A stretch of 64,000 nucleotides of DNA from Maricurvus nonylphenolicus (GCF_042854845.1 NZ_AP031498.1:1-64000), one strand, 5' to 3'; numbered from the stretch's first letter, positions 43,834 through 51,567 are shown. Numbers and translations: made by a program. The notes: generated by a model not told the origin, from the letters alone.

Positions 43834-46587
43834 ATGAGCCAGCCCCCCCTGATTTTGGTCGACGGATCTTCCTACCTCTATCGCGCCTTTCACGCGTTAC
43901 CACCATTAACGAACAGCAAAGGTCAGCCAACCGGTGCGGTTAAGGGGGTCATTAATATGCTGCGGCGTTTGCATAAGGATTATCCACAGAGTGAAGTGGC
44001 GGTAATCTTTGATGCCAAGGGCAAAACCTTCCGCGACGACATTTATCCACAGTACAAGGCCAACCGCCCTCCAATGCCGGATGAACTGCGCAGCCAGATC
44101 GAACCTATCCACAACATCATTAAAGCCATGGGGCTACCCTTGTTGGCGATAGAAGGTGTTGAAGCAGACGATGTGATCGGTACTTTTGCAGCCCAGGCCA
44201 CAGAGTTGGGCCGCGATGTGATCGTTTCTACCGGCGATAAGGATATGGCTCAGCTGGTAAATCAGCATGTCACCCTGGTCAATACCATGACTGATACAGT
44301 GATGGATGAGCAGGGTGTTGTGGATAAGTTTGGTATTCCGGCCAATCTCATTATCGATTTCCTCGCCTTGATGGGAGATAAGGTCGATAACATTCCTGGC
44401 GTGGCGGGCGTGGGTGAAAAGACGGCACTGGCACTATTGCAGGGTCTGGGCGGTCTGGATGCTATCTTCGGTGATCTGGAAGCAATTCGCGAGCTGGGTT
44501 TCCGGGGAGCGAAGAAGATGCCCGAAAAGCTCGAAGCTAATAAAGAAGACGCCTATTTGTCCTACGAACTGGCCACCATTAAATGTGATGTAGAGATGCC
44601 AGTTGCTCTAAGTGACCTGAAAATGCAGGCCCAGGACGATGCAACTCTGTTGGATCTGTTCAAGGATATGGAATTCAAGACCTGGATTGCCGAGCTGTCT
44701 AGCGGTGATGCCGCTCGCAGTCAAGAAGCTGATACAGAGTCAGAAGAAAGCGGTAACACTCAGCCCCCGGCTGTGGAGAGTACGGAATATGAAACCGTGT
44801 TGGATAAGGCCGGCTTTGAGCGCTGGCTCGAAGCCCTAAAATCAGCAGATGTGTTTGCCCTTGATACCGAAACCACCAGCCTTGAATATATGCAGGCGCG
44901 AATCGTTGGCGTGTCATTTGCCGTTGAAGCTGGCAAGGCGGCCTATGTCCCTTTTGGCCACAGTTACCTGGAGGCACCAGAGCAGCTTAGCGAAGAAGAC
45001 GTGTTAGGTGCGTTAAAACCGATTCTTGAAGACCCGCAAAAAGCTAAAGTAGGCCAAAATCTTAAATATGATCGCAGTGTGCTGGCAAATCACGGCATCA
45101 CACTGCGTGGTATCGCCTTTGACACCATGCTGGAATCCTATGTACTCAACAGCACCGCTAGCCGTCACGATATGGATAGTCTGGCTGGTTTCTACCTGGA
45201 CAAACAAACCATCAAATTTGAAGAGATCGCCGGCAAGGGTGCCAAGCAACTGACCTTTGATCAGATCAAGCTGGAAGAAGCCGGTCCCTACGCAGCGGAA
45301 GATGCCGATATCACCCTGCGTTTGCACCAGACTCTGTGGCCGCAATTGGATGCAGAGGAAAGCCTAAAGCAAGTCTTCACTGACCTGGAACTCCCTTTGC
45401 TGTCAGTACTTTCCGATATCGAGCGCAATGGTGCCCTGGTAGATGCCAATATCCTGGGCCAACAGAGCATAGAGCTGGGTGAGCGTCTGGAAACCCTGGA
45501 GCGTGAAGCTTTCGATCTGGCTGGTGAAGAATTTAACCTGGGCTCACCCAAGCAACTGGGCGCAGTGCTGTTCGAGAAACTGCAGTTGCCAGTCATTAAA
45601 AAAACCCCGAAGGGCGCACCTTCAACGGCAGAAGAGGTGCTGCAAGAGCTGGCGCTGGATTACCCGTTACCCAAGGTCATTATGGAATACCGTGGCCTGT
45701 CCAAGCTGAAGTCTACTTATACCGATAAGTTGCCGAAGATGATCGACCCGGATACCGGCCGTATCCATACCTCCTACCACCAGGCGGTAACAGCCACCGG
45801 GCGCCTGTCGTCTTCCGATCCCAACCTGCAGAATATCCCCATTCGTACCGAAGAGGGTCGCCGTATCCGCCAGGCATTTATTGCTCCAGAGGGTTACAAG
45901 GTGATGGCGGCGGATTACTCGCAGATTGAGCTGCGTATTATGGCGCACTTGTCAGGTGACGAAGGTCTGCAGCGTGCTTTTGCCGAGGGGCTGGATGTTC
46001 ACCGTGCTACGGCCGCCGAGGTATTTGGGGTTGATGTGGATAAGGTCACCGGCGAGCAGCGCCGCAGTGCCAAGGCCATTAACTTCGGCCTGATTTATGG
46101 CATGTCAGCCTTCGGCTTAGGTAAACAGCTGCATGTGGGCCGTAACGAAGCTCAACAGTACATTGATCTTTACTTCGAGCGTTACCCCGGTGTGCAGGAC
46201 TATATGGACCGTACCCGCACGCAAGCCGCCGAGCAGGGCTATGTAGAAACCCTGCAAGGGCGTCGCCTCTACCTGCCGGAAATCAATTCCCGTAACGGCA
46301 TGCGTCGCCAGGCCGCCGAGCGCACCGCCATTAACGCCCCTATGCAGGGCACGGCGGCAGATATTATCAAGCGCGCCATGATCGATGTATCGGCCTGGTT
46401 GGCCGACAGTGATCTGGATGCCAGGGTGATTATGCAGGTACACGATGAATTGGTGCTGGAAGTGGCCGAATCCTGTGTTGAACAAGTGGCCGAAGGCCTC
46501 AAAGCTAAAATGGAAGCCGCGGCGGAATTGAATGTACCGCTGCTGGTTGAGGTGGGATTAGGTGATAATTGGGATGAAGCCCACTAA
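43834..46587 (+). CDS. polA: DNA polymerase I
   Basis: PolA fills gaps and removes RNA primers. The 917-aa protein has the 5'-3' exonuclease domain (about 1-300). A 3'-5' proofreading domain follows with intact Exo motifs (LDTETTSL, NLKYDRSVL, YAAEDADITL). The polymerase domain has DYSQIELR (about 694), the O-helix region RRSAKAINFGLIYG (about 737-750) and HDELVLEV (about 870). The gene contains four consensus 9-mer DnaA boxes. The intergenic region downstream holds predicted sRNAs, as in the Spot 42/ErsA position. Confidence 0.98.
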   Translation: MSQPPLILVDGSSYLYRAFHALPPLTNSKGQPTGAVKGVINMLRRLHKDYPQSEVAVIFDAKGKTFRDDIYPQYKANRPPMPDELRSQIEPIHNIIKAMGLPLLAIEGVEADDVIGTFAAQATELGRDVIVSTGDKDMAQLVNQHVTLVNTMTDTVMDEQGVVDKFGIPANLIIDFLALMGDKVDNIPGVAGVGEKTALALLQGLGGLDAIFGDLEAIRELGFRGAKKMPEKLEANKEDAYLSYELATIKCDVEMPVALSDLKMQAQDDATLLDLFKDMEFKTWIAELSSGDAARSQEADTESEESGNTQPPAVESTEYETVLDKAGFERWLEALKSADVFALDTETTSLEYMQARIVGVSFAVEAGKAAYVPFGHSYLEAPEQLSEEDVLGALKPILEDPQKAKVGQNLKYDRSVLANHGITLRGIAFDTMLESYVLNSTASRHDMDSLAGFYLDKQTIKFEEIAGKGAKQLTFDQIKLEEAGPYAAEDADITLRLHQTLWPQLDAEESLKQVFTDLELPLLSVLSDIERNGALVDANILGQQSIELGERLETLEREAFDLAGEEFNLGSPKQLGAVLFEKLQLPVIKKTPKGAPSTAEEVLQELALDYPLPKVIMEYRGLSKLKSTYTDKLPKMIDPDTGRIHTSYHQAVTATGRLSSSDPNLQNIPIRTEEGRRIRQAFIAPEGYKVMAADYSQIELRIMAHLSGDEGLQRAFAEGLDVHRATAAEVFGVDVDKVTGEQRRSAKAINFGLIYGMSAFGLGKQLHVGRNEAQQYIDLYFERYPGVQDYMDRTRTQAAEQGYVETLQGRRLYLPEINSRNGMRRQAAERTAINAPMQGTAADIIKRAMIDVSAWLADSDLDARVIMQVHDELVLEVAESCVEQVAEGLKAKMEAAAELNVPLLVEVGLGDNWDEAH
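43980..44327. promoter_or_regulatory. Cluster of consensus DnaA boxes inside polA
   Basis: TTATCCACA occurs at 43980-43988 and 44043-44051, its complement TGTGGATAA at 44319-44327, and the one-mismatch CTATCCACA at 44105-44113. A fourth perfect copy lies further on at 46035-46043. All are in coding sequence, so they may be coincidental with common codons, but the density is far above expectation for a 9-mer. Confidence 0.45.
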
Positions 46588-46591
46588 TTAC

Positions 46592-46620
46592 CTGCAGGCC
46601 TTGAATAATGGGGCCTGTAG
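46592..46620 (+). terminator. Hairpin after polA
   Basis: CTGCAGGCC pairs with GGCCTGTAG (one G-U) across an 11-nt loop, 5 bp after the polA stop. It has no T-run directly after it. A T8 tract follows 55 bp downstream at 46676-46683. Confidence 0.45.
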
Positions 46621-46693
46621 TTGAATCGGAGGCACTAAAGCTGGCGCCATAATCTACAAAATGGCTCTATCAAAATTTTTTTTAAAAAAGTTT

Positions 46694-46721
46694 TGAACTT
46701 ACTGGAATTGGGCTGGTCATA
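46694..46721 (+). promoter_or_regulatory. ECF/sigmaE-like promoter of the first polA-engB RNA
   Basis: TGAACTT (46694-46700), a 15-bp spacer and GTCATA (46716-46721) resemble the sigmaE/AlgU consensus (GGAACTT, 15-17 bp, a TCTGA-like -10). An A/T tract (T8 then A6, 46676-46689) directly upstream could act as an UP element. Predicted transcription starts near 46728-46731. Confidence 0.55.
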
Positions 46722-46729
46722 GAATACAA

Positions 46730-46844
46730 GACGATTTCATGGTGTCTTGCTCTCCTCAGCTTAAAACGTGGCTTAATTGGCCAGCTTGCTTCCCCAAGCA
46801 AAAGCAAAGCGCCCTAACTGGATACAAGGTTAGGGCTTTTTTTT
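46730..46844 (+). ncRNA. Predicted ErsA-like small RNA
   Basis: A transcript of about 115 nt is predicted from the sigmaE-like promoter to the terminator at 46811-46844. It contains a CU-rich single-stranded stretch (CTTGCTCTCCTC, 46746-46757) suited to pairing with ribosome-binding sites. A short hairpin TTGCTT-CCCC-AAGCAA (46787-46802) follows, then the terminator. Its place between polA and engB is that of E. coli Spot 42 and P. aeruginosa ErsA. ErsA is about 132 nt and AlgU-dependent. No sequence identity to Spot 42 is seen; relation to ErsA is by position, promoter type and size. Confidence 0.6.
46811..46844 (+). terminator. Intrinsic terminator of the first sRNA
   Basis: GCCCTAAC and GTTAGGGC form a perfect 8-bp stem with a 10-nt loop, followed by eight T. 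It is a textbook Rho-independent terminator and is not attached to any protein gene. Confidence 0.9.
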
Positions 46845-46866
46845 GTCTAAAATTCGAGCAATCTGC

Positions 46867-46894
46867 GGAACTGTTCAATCTTTGATCGGTCTTA
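46867..46894 (+). promoter_or_regulatory. ECF/sigmaE-like promoter of the second RNA
   Basis: GGAACTG (46867-46873), 15 bp and GTCTTA (46889-46894) repeat the architecture of the promoter at 46694. The overlapping TATTAT at 46893-46898 could instead be a sigma70 -10. Predicted start is near 46900. Confidence 0.45.
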
Positions 46895-46900
46895 TTATTC

Positions 46901-47005
46901 AGGATGGTGGTACCCGCCACGGGTACTGCAACGCTGACCGGTACCGCGCCCCAAGGGTACCGGCCTTTGACCCGGTAGAGATCCCCAAGCCTACCGGGTT
47001 TTTTT
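46901..47005 (+). ncRNA. Predicted structured small RNA of unknown family
   Basis: About 105 nt that fold almost entirely into three successive perfect hairpins. They are GTACCCG-CCA-CGGGTAC (46910-46926), CCGGTACC with GGTACCGG around a 10-nt loop (46938-46963), and the terminator stem at 46971-46998. Loops two and three both contain CCCCAAG, which also occurs in the loop of the upstream sRNA. I know no RNA family with this layout. It follows the first sRNA terminator by 56 nt and has its own promoter-like sequence. Confidence 0.5.
46971..47005 (+). terminator. Intrinsic terminator of the second RNA
   Basis: CCCGGTAG and CTACCGGG form a perfect 8-bp stem around a 12-nt loop, followed by seven T. 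No protein gene ends nearby on this strand. Confidence 0.9.
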
Positions 47006-47148
47006 CTTTGTGGGTCTGTGAGCTACCTTACTCGATCTGGCGGCGGATAATTTGGCCTCAAATGCTCGAGTATTCCCTATACACTGTGCTTTTCGGCCAA
47101 ATTATCCACCACCAGCTCTTCGACGCCTACGCTCACAGACCCACAAAG
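47006..47148. repeat. 143-bp nested inverted repeat
   Basis: The outer arms are perfect 18-bp inverted repeats (47006-47023 and 47131-47148; left arm CTTTGTGGGTCTGTGAGC). Nested inside are perfect 13-bp arms GGATAATTTGGCC (47045-47057) and GGCCAAATTATCC (47095-47107). The spacers between outer and inner arms also pair partly (TCGA and CTGGYGG shared). The whole can form one long interrupted hairpin. No transposase or clear target-site duplication is seen. A MITE-like element or structured RNA are both possible. Confidence 0.7.
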
Positions 47149-47249
47149 CGTGCCTGTAACAAGTAAAGTGCAAGCCCAAAGCATTAAAGAAACAGGTGGT
47201 GGGACCGCAAGCGCCACGTACTAAATTTAGAAAAACCTCTTACCAAGTA

Positions 47250-47933
47250 TTATGGGGTCTGACCCGCAGGGTCAGACCCCGAGTTATCTTCAGAGCCAAG
47301 TGCTGGGGCTAGCAGGTTGTTTAGGACTGCTTCCAGCTCTTTTACGCCGGTTTTCTTCAGGGAAGAGAACAGCTGTGCGCTCACAAGATCATCAACCTCA
47401 GCATCAGCCAAGTGTTGGCGGACTTTGTGCAGGGTGCTGTTGGCGGGGCCTTTCTTGAGTTTATCGGCCTTGGTGAGCAGGATATGGACGGGGAGTTCCA
47501 TTTCGATGGCCCAGTTGAGCATCATGGTGTCGTATTCCTGCATGGGGTGGCGGATATCCATCATCAGAATCAGGCCGCGCAGGCATTGGCGCTTCTGGAT
47601 GTACTCCGACAGGTTCTTTTGCCACTCATTTTTCATGGCCATGGGAACCTTGGCGTAGCCGTAACCCGGTAAATCCACCAATCGCTGATCAGGGGTCAGG
47701 TCGAAGAAGTTGATCAACTGAGTACGGCCAGGGGTTTTACTGGTACGGGCCAGTTTGGAGTTGTTCGTGAGCGCGTTAATGGCGCTGGACTTACCGGCGT
47801 TGGAACGACCAGCAAAGGCAACTTCTGCCCCCTGTTCCGGTGGGCATTGGCGCAATGACGGTGCGCTCATGGTATAACTGGCCTTATGGAAGTTGAGCCC
47901 TGTCTTGATTGTGGTCAAGCGATACCCCTGCAA
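47250..47933 (-). CDS. engB: Ribosome biogenesis GTPase EngB (YihA/YsxC)
   Basis: EngB is a GTPase needed for 50S ribosome assembly. It shows G1 GRSNAGKSS (42-50), G2 TSKTPGRTQLINFF, G3 DLPGYGYAKVP, G4 TKADKL and G5 SSLKK. The start is TTG 47933, giving the roughly 20-aa N-terminal extension seen in other family members; ATG 47870 is the alternative. The last nine codons and the region beside the stop are formed by a perfect palindrome (47254-47280), so the natural C-terminus may have been replaced. It is divergent from cytochrome c4. Confidence 0.94.
   Translation of the reverse strand: MQGYRLTTIKTGLNFHKASYTMSAPSLRQCPPEQGAEVAFAGRSNAGKSSAINALTNNSKLARTSKTPGRTQLINFFDLTPDQRLVDLPGYGYAKVPMAMKNEWQKNLSEYIQKRQCLRGLILMMDIRHPMQEYDTMMLNWAIEMELPVHILLTKADKLKKGPANSTLHKVRQHLADAEVDDLVSAQLFSSLKKTGVKELEAVLNNLLAPALGSEDNSGSDPAGQTP
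47254..47280. repeat. REP-like perfect palindrome forming the engB 3' end
   Basis: GGGGTCTGACCC and GGGTCAGACCCC form a perfect 12-bp stem with a GCA loop. GGGGTCTGACCC-type palindromes are a recurrent form of REP elements in gammaproteobacteria. It sits inside the end of engB, encoding GSDPAGQTP before the stop at 47250-47252. It may also end engB transcription, though no T-run follows on the minus strand. Confidence 0.65.
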
Positions 47934-48088
47934 AAAAGGTGAGATTTCAGATGGTTAGTATATAATGTCGCGGTTTTTTAGCCGCCAACACCAATATTCG
48001 TGCGGCGTGCATTGTAGCGCTTAGGCCCGAGTTGGGCTATTGATGACTACGGCGCACTACTGACAACCGATTAAAACGGATTAGCTAC

Positions 48089-48748
48089 ATGAAAAAAGTA
48101 TTCAAATATGCGGTGTTTTCACTGGGTTTGGTTGCCGCCTCTCAAGGTGCTGTAGCCGCAGGTGATGCTGCAGCTGGGGAAGCCAAAACAGCAGTATGTG
48201 CTGCGTGCCACGGTGTAGACGGTAACAGCCTGGTCGCCAACTTTCCCAAGCTGGCTGGTCTGGGTGAAAAATATATCGTTAAGCAATTGAAAGATATCCG
48301 CACAGGCCGCGCCAACGGTGGCCGTGACGTGGTTGAGATGACTGGCATGCTGAATGGTATGAGCGATCAGGATCTGGCCGATATCGCTGCTTACTTCTCC
48401 TCCAAGCCAATGCAACTGTCTGGCGCCAAGGAAATTGAAGTACAAGCCAGCTCTGGTATCAAAGTTGACGGTCTGGCGCTGGGTGAGCGTGTTTACCGCG
48501 GTGGTAACACCAAGACTGCGGTACCTGCCTGTACCGGTTGTCACTCCCCAACTGGCCAGGGTAACTCGCCTGCCGGTTACCCGCGTATAGGTGGCCAGCA
48601 CGCTGCTTACATCGAGAAGCAGCTGCGTGACTTCCGTTCCGGTACTCGCTGGAACGATGGTGATCAGAAGATTATGCGTCAGGTTGCTGAAAATATGACC
48701 GATGCTGAGATCATCGCTGTATCCAACTTCATTGCCGGTTTGAACTAA
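48089..48748 (+). CDS. Dihaem cytochrome c4
   Basis: Cytochrome c4 is a periplasmic dihaem electron carrier that can feed cytochrome oxidases. After a signal peptide (cleavage after AVAA, residue 24) come two homologous haem domains with CAACH (Cys37, Cys40, His41) and CTGCH (Cys148, Cys151, His152). Probable axial Met residues are in TGMLNGMS and QKIMRQV. At 219 aa it is typical. It is a plausible donor to the caa3 oxidase. A TATAAT at 47961-47966 suggests a promoter in the engB divergent region. Confidence 0.94.
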   Translation: MKKVFKYAVFSLGLVAASQGAVAAGDAAAGEAKTAVCAACHGVDGNSLVANFPKLAGLGEKYIVKQLKDIRTGRANGGRDVVEMTGMLNGMSDQDLADIAAYFSSKPMQLSGAKEIEVQASSGIKVDGLALGERVYRGGNTKTAVPACTGCHSPTGQGNSPAGYPRIGGQHAAYIEKQLRDFRSGTRWNDGDQKIMRQVAENMTDAEIIAVSNFIAGLN

Positions 48749-48768
48749 GTTCAACAGGTAATGGTCAG

Positions 48769-48794
48769 AAAAAGCGGCTTTGGCCGCTTTTTTT
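48769..48794 (+). terminator. Intrinsic terminator after cytochrome c4
   Basis: AGCGGC and GCCGCT form a stem with a TTTG loop, preceded by A5 and followed by T7. It ends the cytochrome c4 transcript before dsbA. Confidence 0.9.
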
Positions 48795-48931
48795 GTGCCT
48801 GCTGTTCCAGGTATGGTTGCCGAGCAGCAAGTGTCTGCATTAAGCTGCGGTTCATTGATCTGGGGCTTAAATACAGCCAAAGATACTGACACTTTTTAAA
48901 AATAACTATTTGTACCAACATGGAGTCACAC

Positions 48932-49558
48932 ATGCGCGCGTTTCTCGCTCTGTTAACAATGATGGTTTCCCTCGCTGCCTGTGCGCAGGATGCAACCTAT
49001 AAAGCCGGTGTTCACTATCAAGTTTTGAATACTCCGGTTACTACCGCTGATCCCAACAAAATCGAAGTGACCGAGGTGTTTTGGTATGGCTGTGGTCATT
49101 GTTTCCGCTTCGAGCCTATGGTCAACCAGTGGGCCAAACAACAGGGTGAAGATGTTAACTTTGTAAAATCTCCTGCGATGTGGAACGGTTTGATGGAAAC
49201 CCACGCCCGAGCCTATTACGCCGCCAAAGCGCTGGGTGTACTGGATAAAGTTCACCAGCCTCTGTTCAATGCCCTGAACCTGGAGAAAAAGCGTCTGGCT
49301 GATGAAAACGAGCTGGCCGAGTTGTTTGCCCAGCACGGTGTGGCAAAAGCCGACTTCACCAAAGCCTATAAATCCTTTGGTGTGAGCAGCCAGGTGCGCT
49401 TGGCCGATGCCAATGCCCGCGGTTACCAAATCACCGGTACCCCGGAGATGATTGTTGAAGGCAAGTATCGTGTCAGCGCCAAGATGGCCGGCGGTCAAAA
49501 GCAGATGTTGGATGTGGTTAACTATCTGGTGACCAAGGCTCGCGCCGAGCGCGGTTAA
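48932..49558 (+). CDS. dsbA: Thiol:disulfide interchange protein DsbA
   Basis: DsbA introduces disulfides into periplasmic proteins. The active site is CGHC (Cys54, Cys57) in FWYGCGHCFRF, and the cis-Pro loop is TGTPEM. ATG 48932 follows GGAG by 6 nt and gives 208 aa; the longer frame from 48920 is unlikely. The signal region ends LAAC-A, which fits a lipobox with Cys17 as well as an AxA site, so the protein may be membrane-anchored. It lies downstream of cytochrome c4 and upstream of the GGDEF gene, as in Pseudomonas. Confidence 0.93.
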   Translation: MRAFLALLTMMVSLAACAQDATYKAGVHYQVLNTPVTTADPNKIEVTEVFWYGCGHCFRFEPMVNQWAKQQGEDVNFVKSPAMWNGLMETHARAYYAAKALGVLDKVHQPLFNALNLEKKRLADENELAELFAQHGVAKADFTKAYKSFGVSSQVRLADANARGYQITGTPEMIVEGKYRVSAKMAGGQKQMLDVVNYLVTKARAERG

Positions 49559-49580
49559 GCTAAGCGCCTAAAGAACTTCA

Positions 49581-49605
49581 AAACCCGCCACCTGGCGGGT
49601 TTTTT
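49581..49605 (+). terminator. Intrinsic terminator after dsbA
   Basis: AACCCGCCA and TGGCGGGTT form a 9-bp stem with a two-base centre, followed by a T-run (49600-49605) and a second T4 tract. Confidence 0.88.
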
Positions 49606-49679
49606 GTTTTTGGCTGATTTGAATAGCTTATACTGGTATCACTCTCCCCAAATAACGAAACAGCAAGGAATCTAGCTGT

Positions 49680-51563
49680 ATGGCATCACACGGCAATTCT
49701 TCACAGGACCGTTCTTTACAAGAGAACCCCTGGCGAGAAAAGTATCTGCAGGCTCTGGATGAACAGGAACGTATTCAAGCGTCAGCTGACGAGCAGGCGG
49801 AGATACTGCGCAAGGCATTGGTCAGGGTCAGTCTGGCGGCAGATGGTTTGGACGCTGAGCTGGATGAGGTGCTGGGCCGATTACGCGACAAGTTGCGGGA
49901 TAAAAAAGTGGCCGGTCGTGAGGAGGAAGCGGCAGCTGATCTCGCCGATACCTTGGCGTCTCTTGAATCGCGCATTTTGGATTTTGAAAAGCGCCGGGAT
50001 CACAGAGAGGAGTCTCTGGAGACTGCTGTCAGTAAACTCAATCAAAATCTGCAGGGCATATCCACAAGCCGAGAGACGAAGAAGCAACTGAAAAAACATG
50101 CTTCCGCCATTGCCGTTTCTGCAAAAGATCCTGGTAGTTTGCCAAAGCTGTTGGCGGAACTGGCAGATATTCAGGCTGAACTCTTAAGTGCGGCTGAAGA
50201 TAGTGAGTCGAAAGCGGCTTCAAAAGGTTTATTTGGGCGCTTATTCGATCGTGGTGACACGGTAACGACACCAGCTTCTGACACTGGTACTGCCGAAGAA
50301 GGTGAAGAACTCAGCGAGCATCGCTCTGAAGCCGCTCAGGACGATGAATCATCGGCTAATGATGTCGAACCTGAGGTTGTCGAAGCGGAGCCCGTAGAGG
50401 CTGTTCTAGAGGGGCAGCTGGAAACCCATGACGAGATCGTAGAGCAGCAAGCGAAAGAAGACCGACAACCCGAGGCTGTATTTCAGAAACCCGTGCATGA
50501 GCCGGCCTTTTCTCGTATCTCCGATAAGATTTTGCGAGTGTTGAATGATTTACTCGACAATATTGAGCCGACAGAGTGTGTGGTGAGTCGAGTGGCCTCG
50601 GCGCGCTCCCGCATTGAGGCCGGTTTAAACTGGTACGAGCTGGTCCCCACCCTGGAAGATATACGCGATCTGATCATGCAAGCCTATCTCGCCGCCGGTA
50701 AAGCCTTTGGCGATTATTTGTTGCAGGTAGATCAGGCGCTAAATGAAATTTCCAAAGCTCTTGGGGTGGTACTGGAAGAGCATCAGGCCGATCAAGAAAA
50801 GCAGCGGGTGTTTGACCGGGAAGTCACAGAGCAGTTGGACTCAATGGGACACTCGGTTGCCGAAGCCGGAGATCTTGAACAGCTTAAGCATCAGGTATCG
50901 AGCCATATTGATAGCATCCGCTTGGCCTTGCATGAAAGACAGGATAAAAAGCCGTCATCAGAATCAGATGCAGCGAATTTGTCTGAACAGCTGGCGAAGC
51001 TGGCAGCACAGGTGCAAGCGATTGAAGAAGAGGCCAAAACCGCCAAGCAGGATCTGGATGAGCAGCGCCAAAAAGCATTGCGTGATCCTCTTACCGAACT
51101 GCCCAACCGCGAAGCCTACAGCGAGCGAGTACACGAAGAGTTTAAGCGCTGGCAGCGTTACCAGCGCCCGCTGACATTAGCGGTGTGCGATATCGATCAT
51201 TTTAAACGTATCAACGATACCTACGGCCATCAGGCGGGGGATCGCGTTCTCAAGGTATTAAGTCGAGGCATTGCCAAGCGGCTGCGTGAAGTGGATTTTA
51301 TGGCTCGCTACGGTGGTGAAGAGTTTGTCCTGGTGTTGCCTGAAACCCAGGCCCAGCAGGCGCACAGTGCGTTGGACAAGATTCGCGAGGCCATTGCCCA
51401 AACGCCGTTTCACTTCAAAGAAGCTCCTGTTCAAATAACGCTGTCGATGGGGATCGCTGAATTCAGCGAAGGCGATACCGTAGAAAAGGTTTTTGCTCGT
51501 GCCGATAAACAGCTTTATGTTGCCAAGGAGCAGGGTCGTAACCGCTGTTTGGTTGCGGAATAG
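49680..51563 (+). CDS. Diguanylate cyclase with long coiled-coil N-terminus
   Basis: A 627-aa protein that makes c-di-GMP from GTP through its C-terminal GGDEF domain (about 460-627). The active site is GGEEF (545-549), and an inhibitory I-site RxxD (REVD, 536-539) lies five residues before it, so feedback control is expected. The first 450 residues are acidic, helical and coiled-coil rich with low-complexity Glu/Ala stretches and no TM. Position after dsbA matches P. aeruginosa PA5487 (DgcH). Input signal unknown. It converges on a response regulator gene with a 4-bp gap. Confidence 0.93.
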   Translation: MASHGNSSQDRSLQENPWREKYLQALDEQERIQASADEQAEILRKALVRVSLAADGLDAELDEVLGRLRDKLRDKKVAGREEEAAADLADTLASLESRILDFEKRRDHREESLETAVSKLNQNLQGISTSRETKKQLKKHASAIAVSAKDPGSLPKLLAELADIQAELLSAAEDSESKAASKGLFGRLFDRGDTVTTPASDTGTAEEGEELSEHRSEAAQDDESSANDVEPEVVEAEPVEAVLEGQLETHDEIVEQQAKEDRQPEAVFQKPVHEPAFSRISDKILRVLNDLLDNIEPTECVVSRVASARSRIEAGLNWYELVPTLEDIRDLIMQAYLAAGKAFGDYLLQVDQALNEISKALGVVLEEHQADQEKQRVFDREVTEQLDSMGHSVAEAGDLEQLKHQVSSHIDSIRLALHERQDKKPSSESDAANLSEQLAKLAAQVQAIEEEAKTAKQDLDEQRQKALRDPLTELPNREAYSERVHEEFKRWQRYQRPLTLAVCDIDHFKRINDTYGHQAGDRVLKVLSRGIAKRLREVDFMARYGGEEFVLVLPETQAQQAHSALDKIREAIAQTPFHFKEAPVQITLSMGIAEFSEGDTVEKVFARADKQLYVAKEQGRNRCLVAE

Positions 51564-51567
51564 AACG

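Noticed and set aside
46730..46844. Calling the first sRNA Spot 42 (spf)
   Set aside because: Position is the same, but the known Spot 42 start and terminator sequences are not present, so only an ErsA-like or unnamed sRNA call is supportable.
47102..47110. DnaA box TTATCCACC in the nested palindrome
   Set aside because: It has one mismatch and is part of the inner inverted-repeat arm, which explains it better.
46843..47166. 107-codon open frame between polA and engB
   Set aside because: It begins inside the T-run of one terminator, runs through a second terminator and covers half of a nested palindrome. It has no ribosome-binding site and its composition follows the inverted repeats, so it is not credible as a gene.
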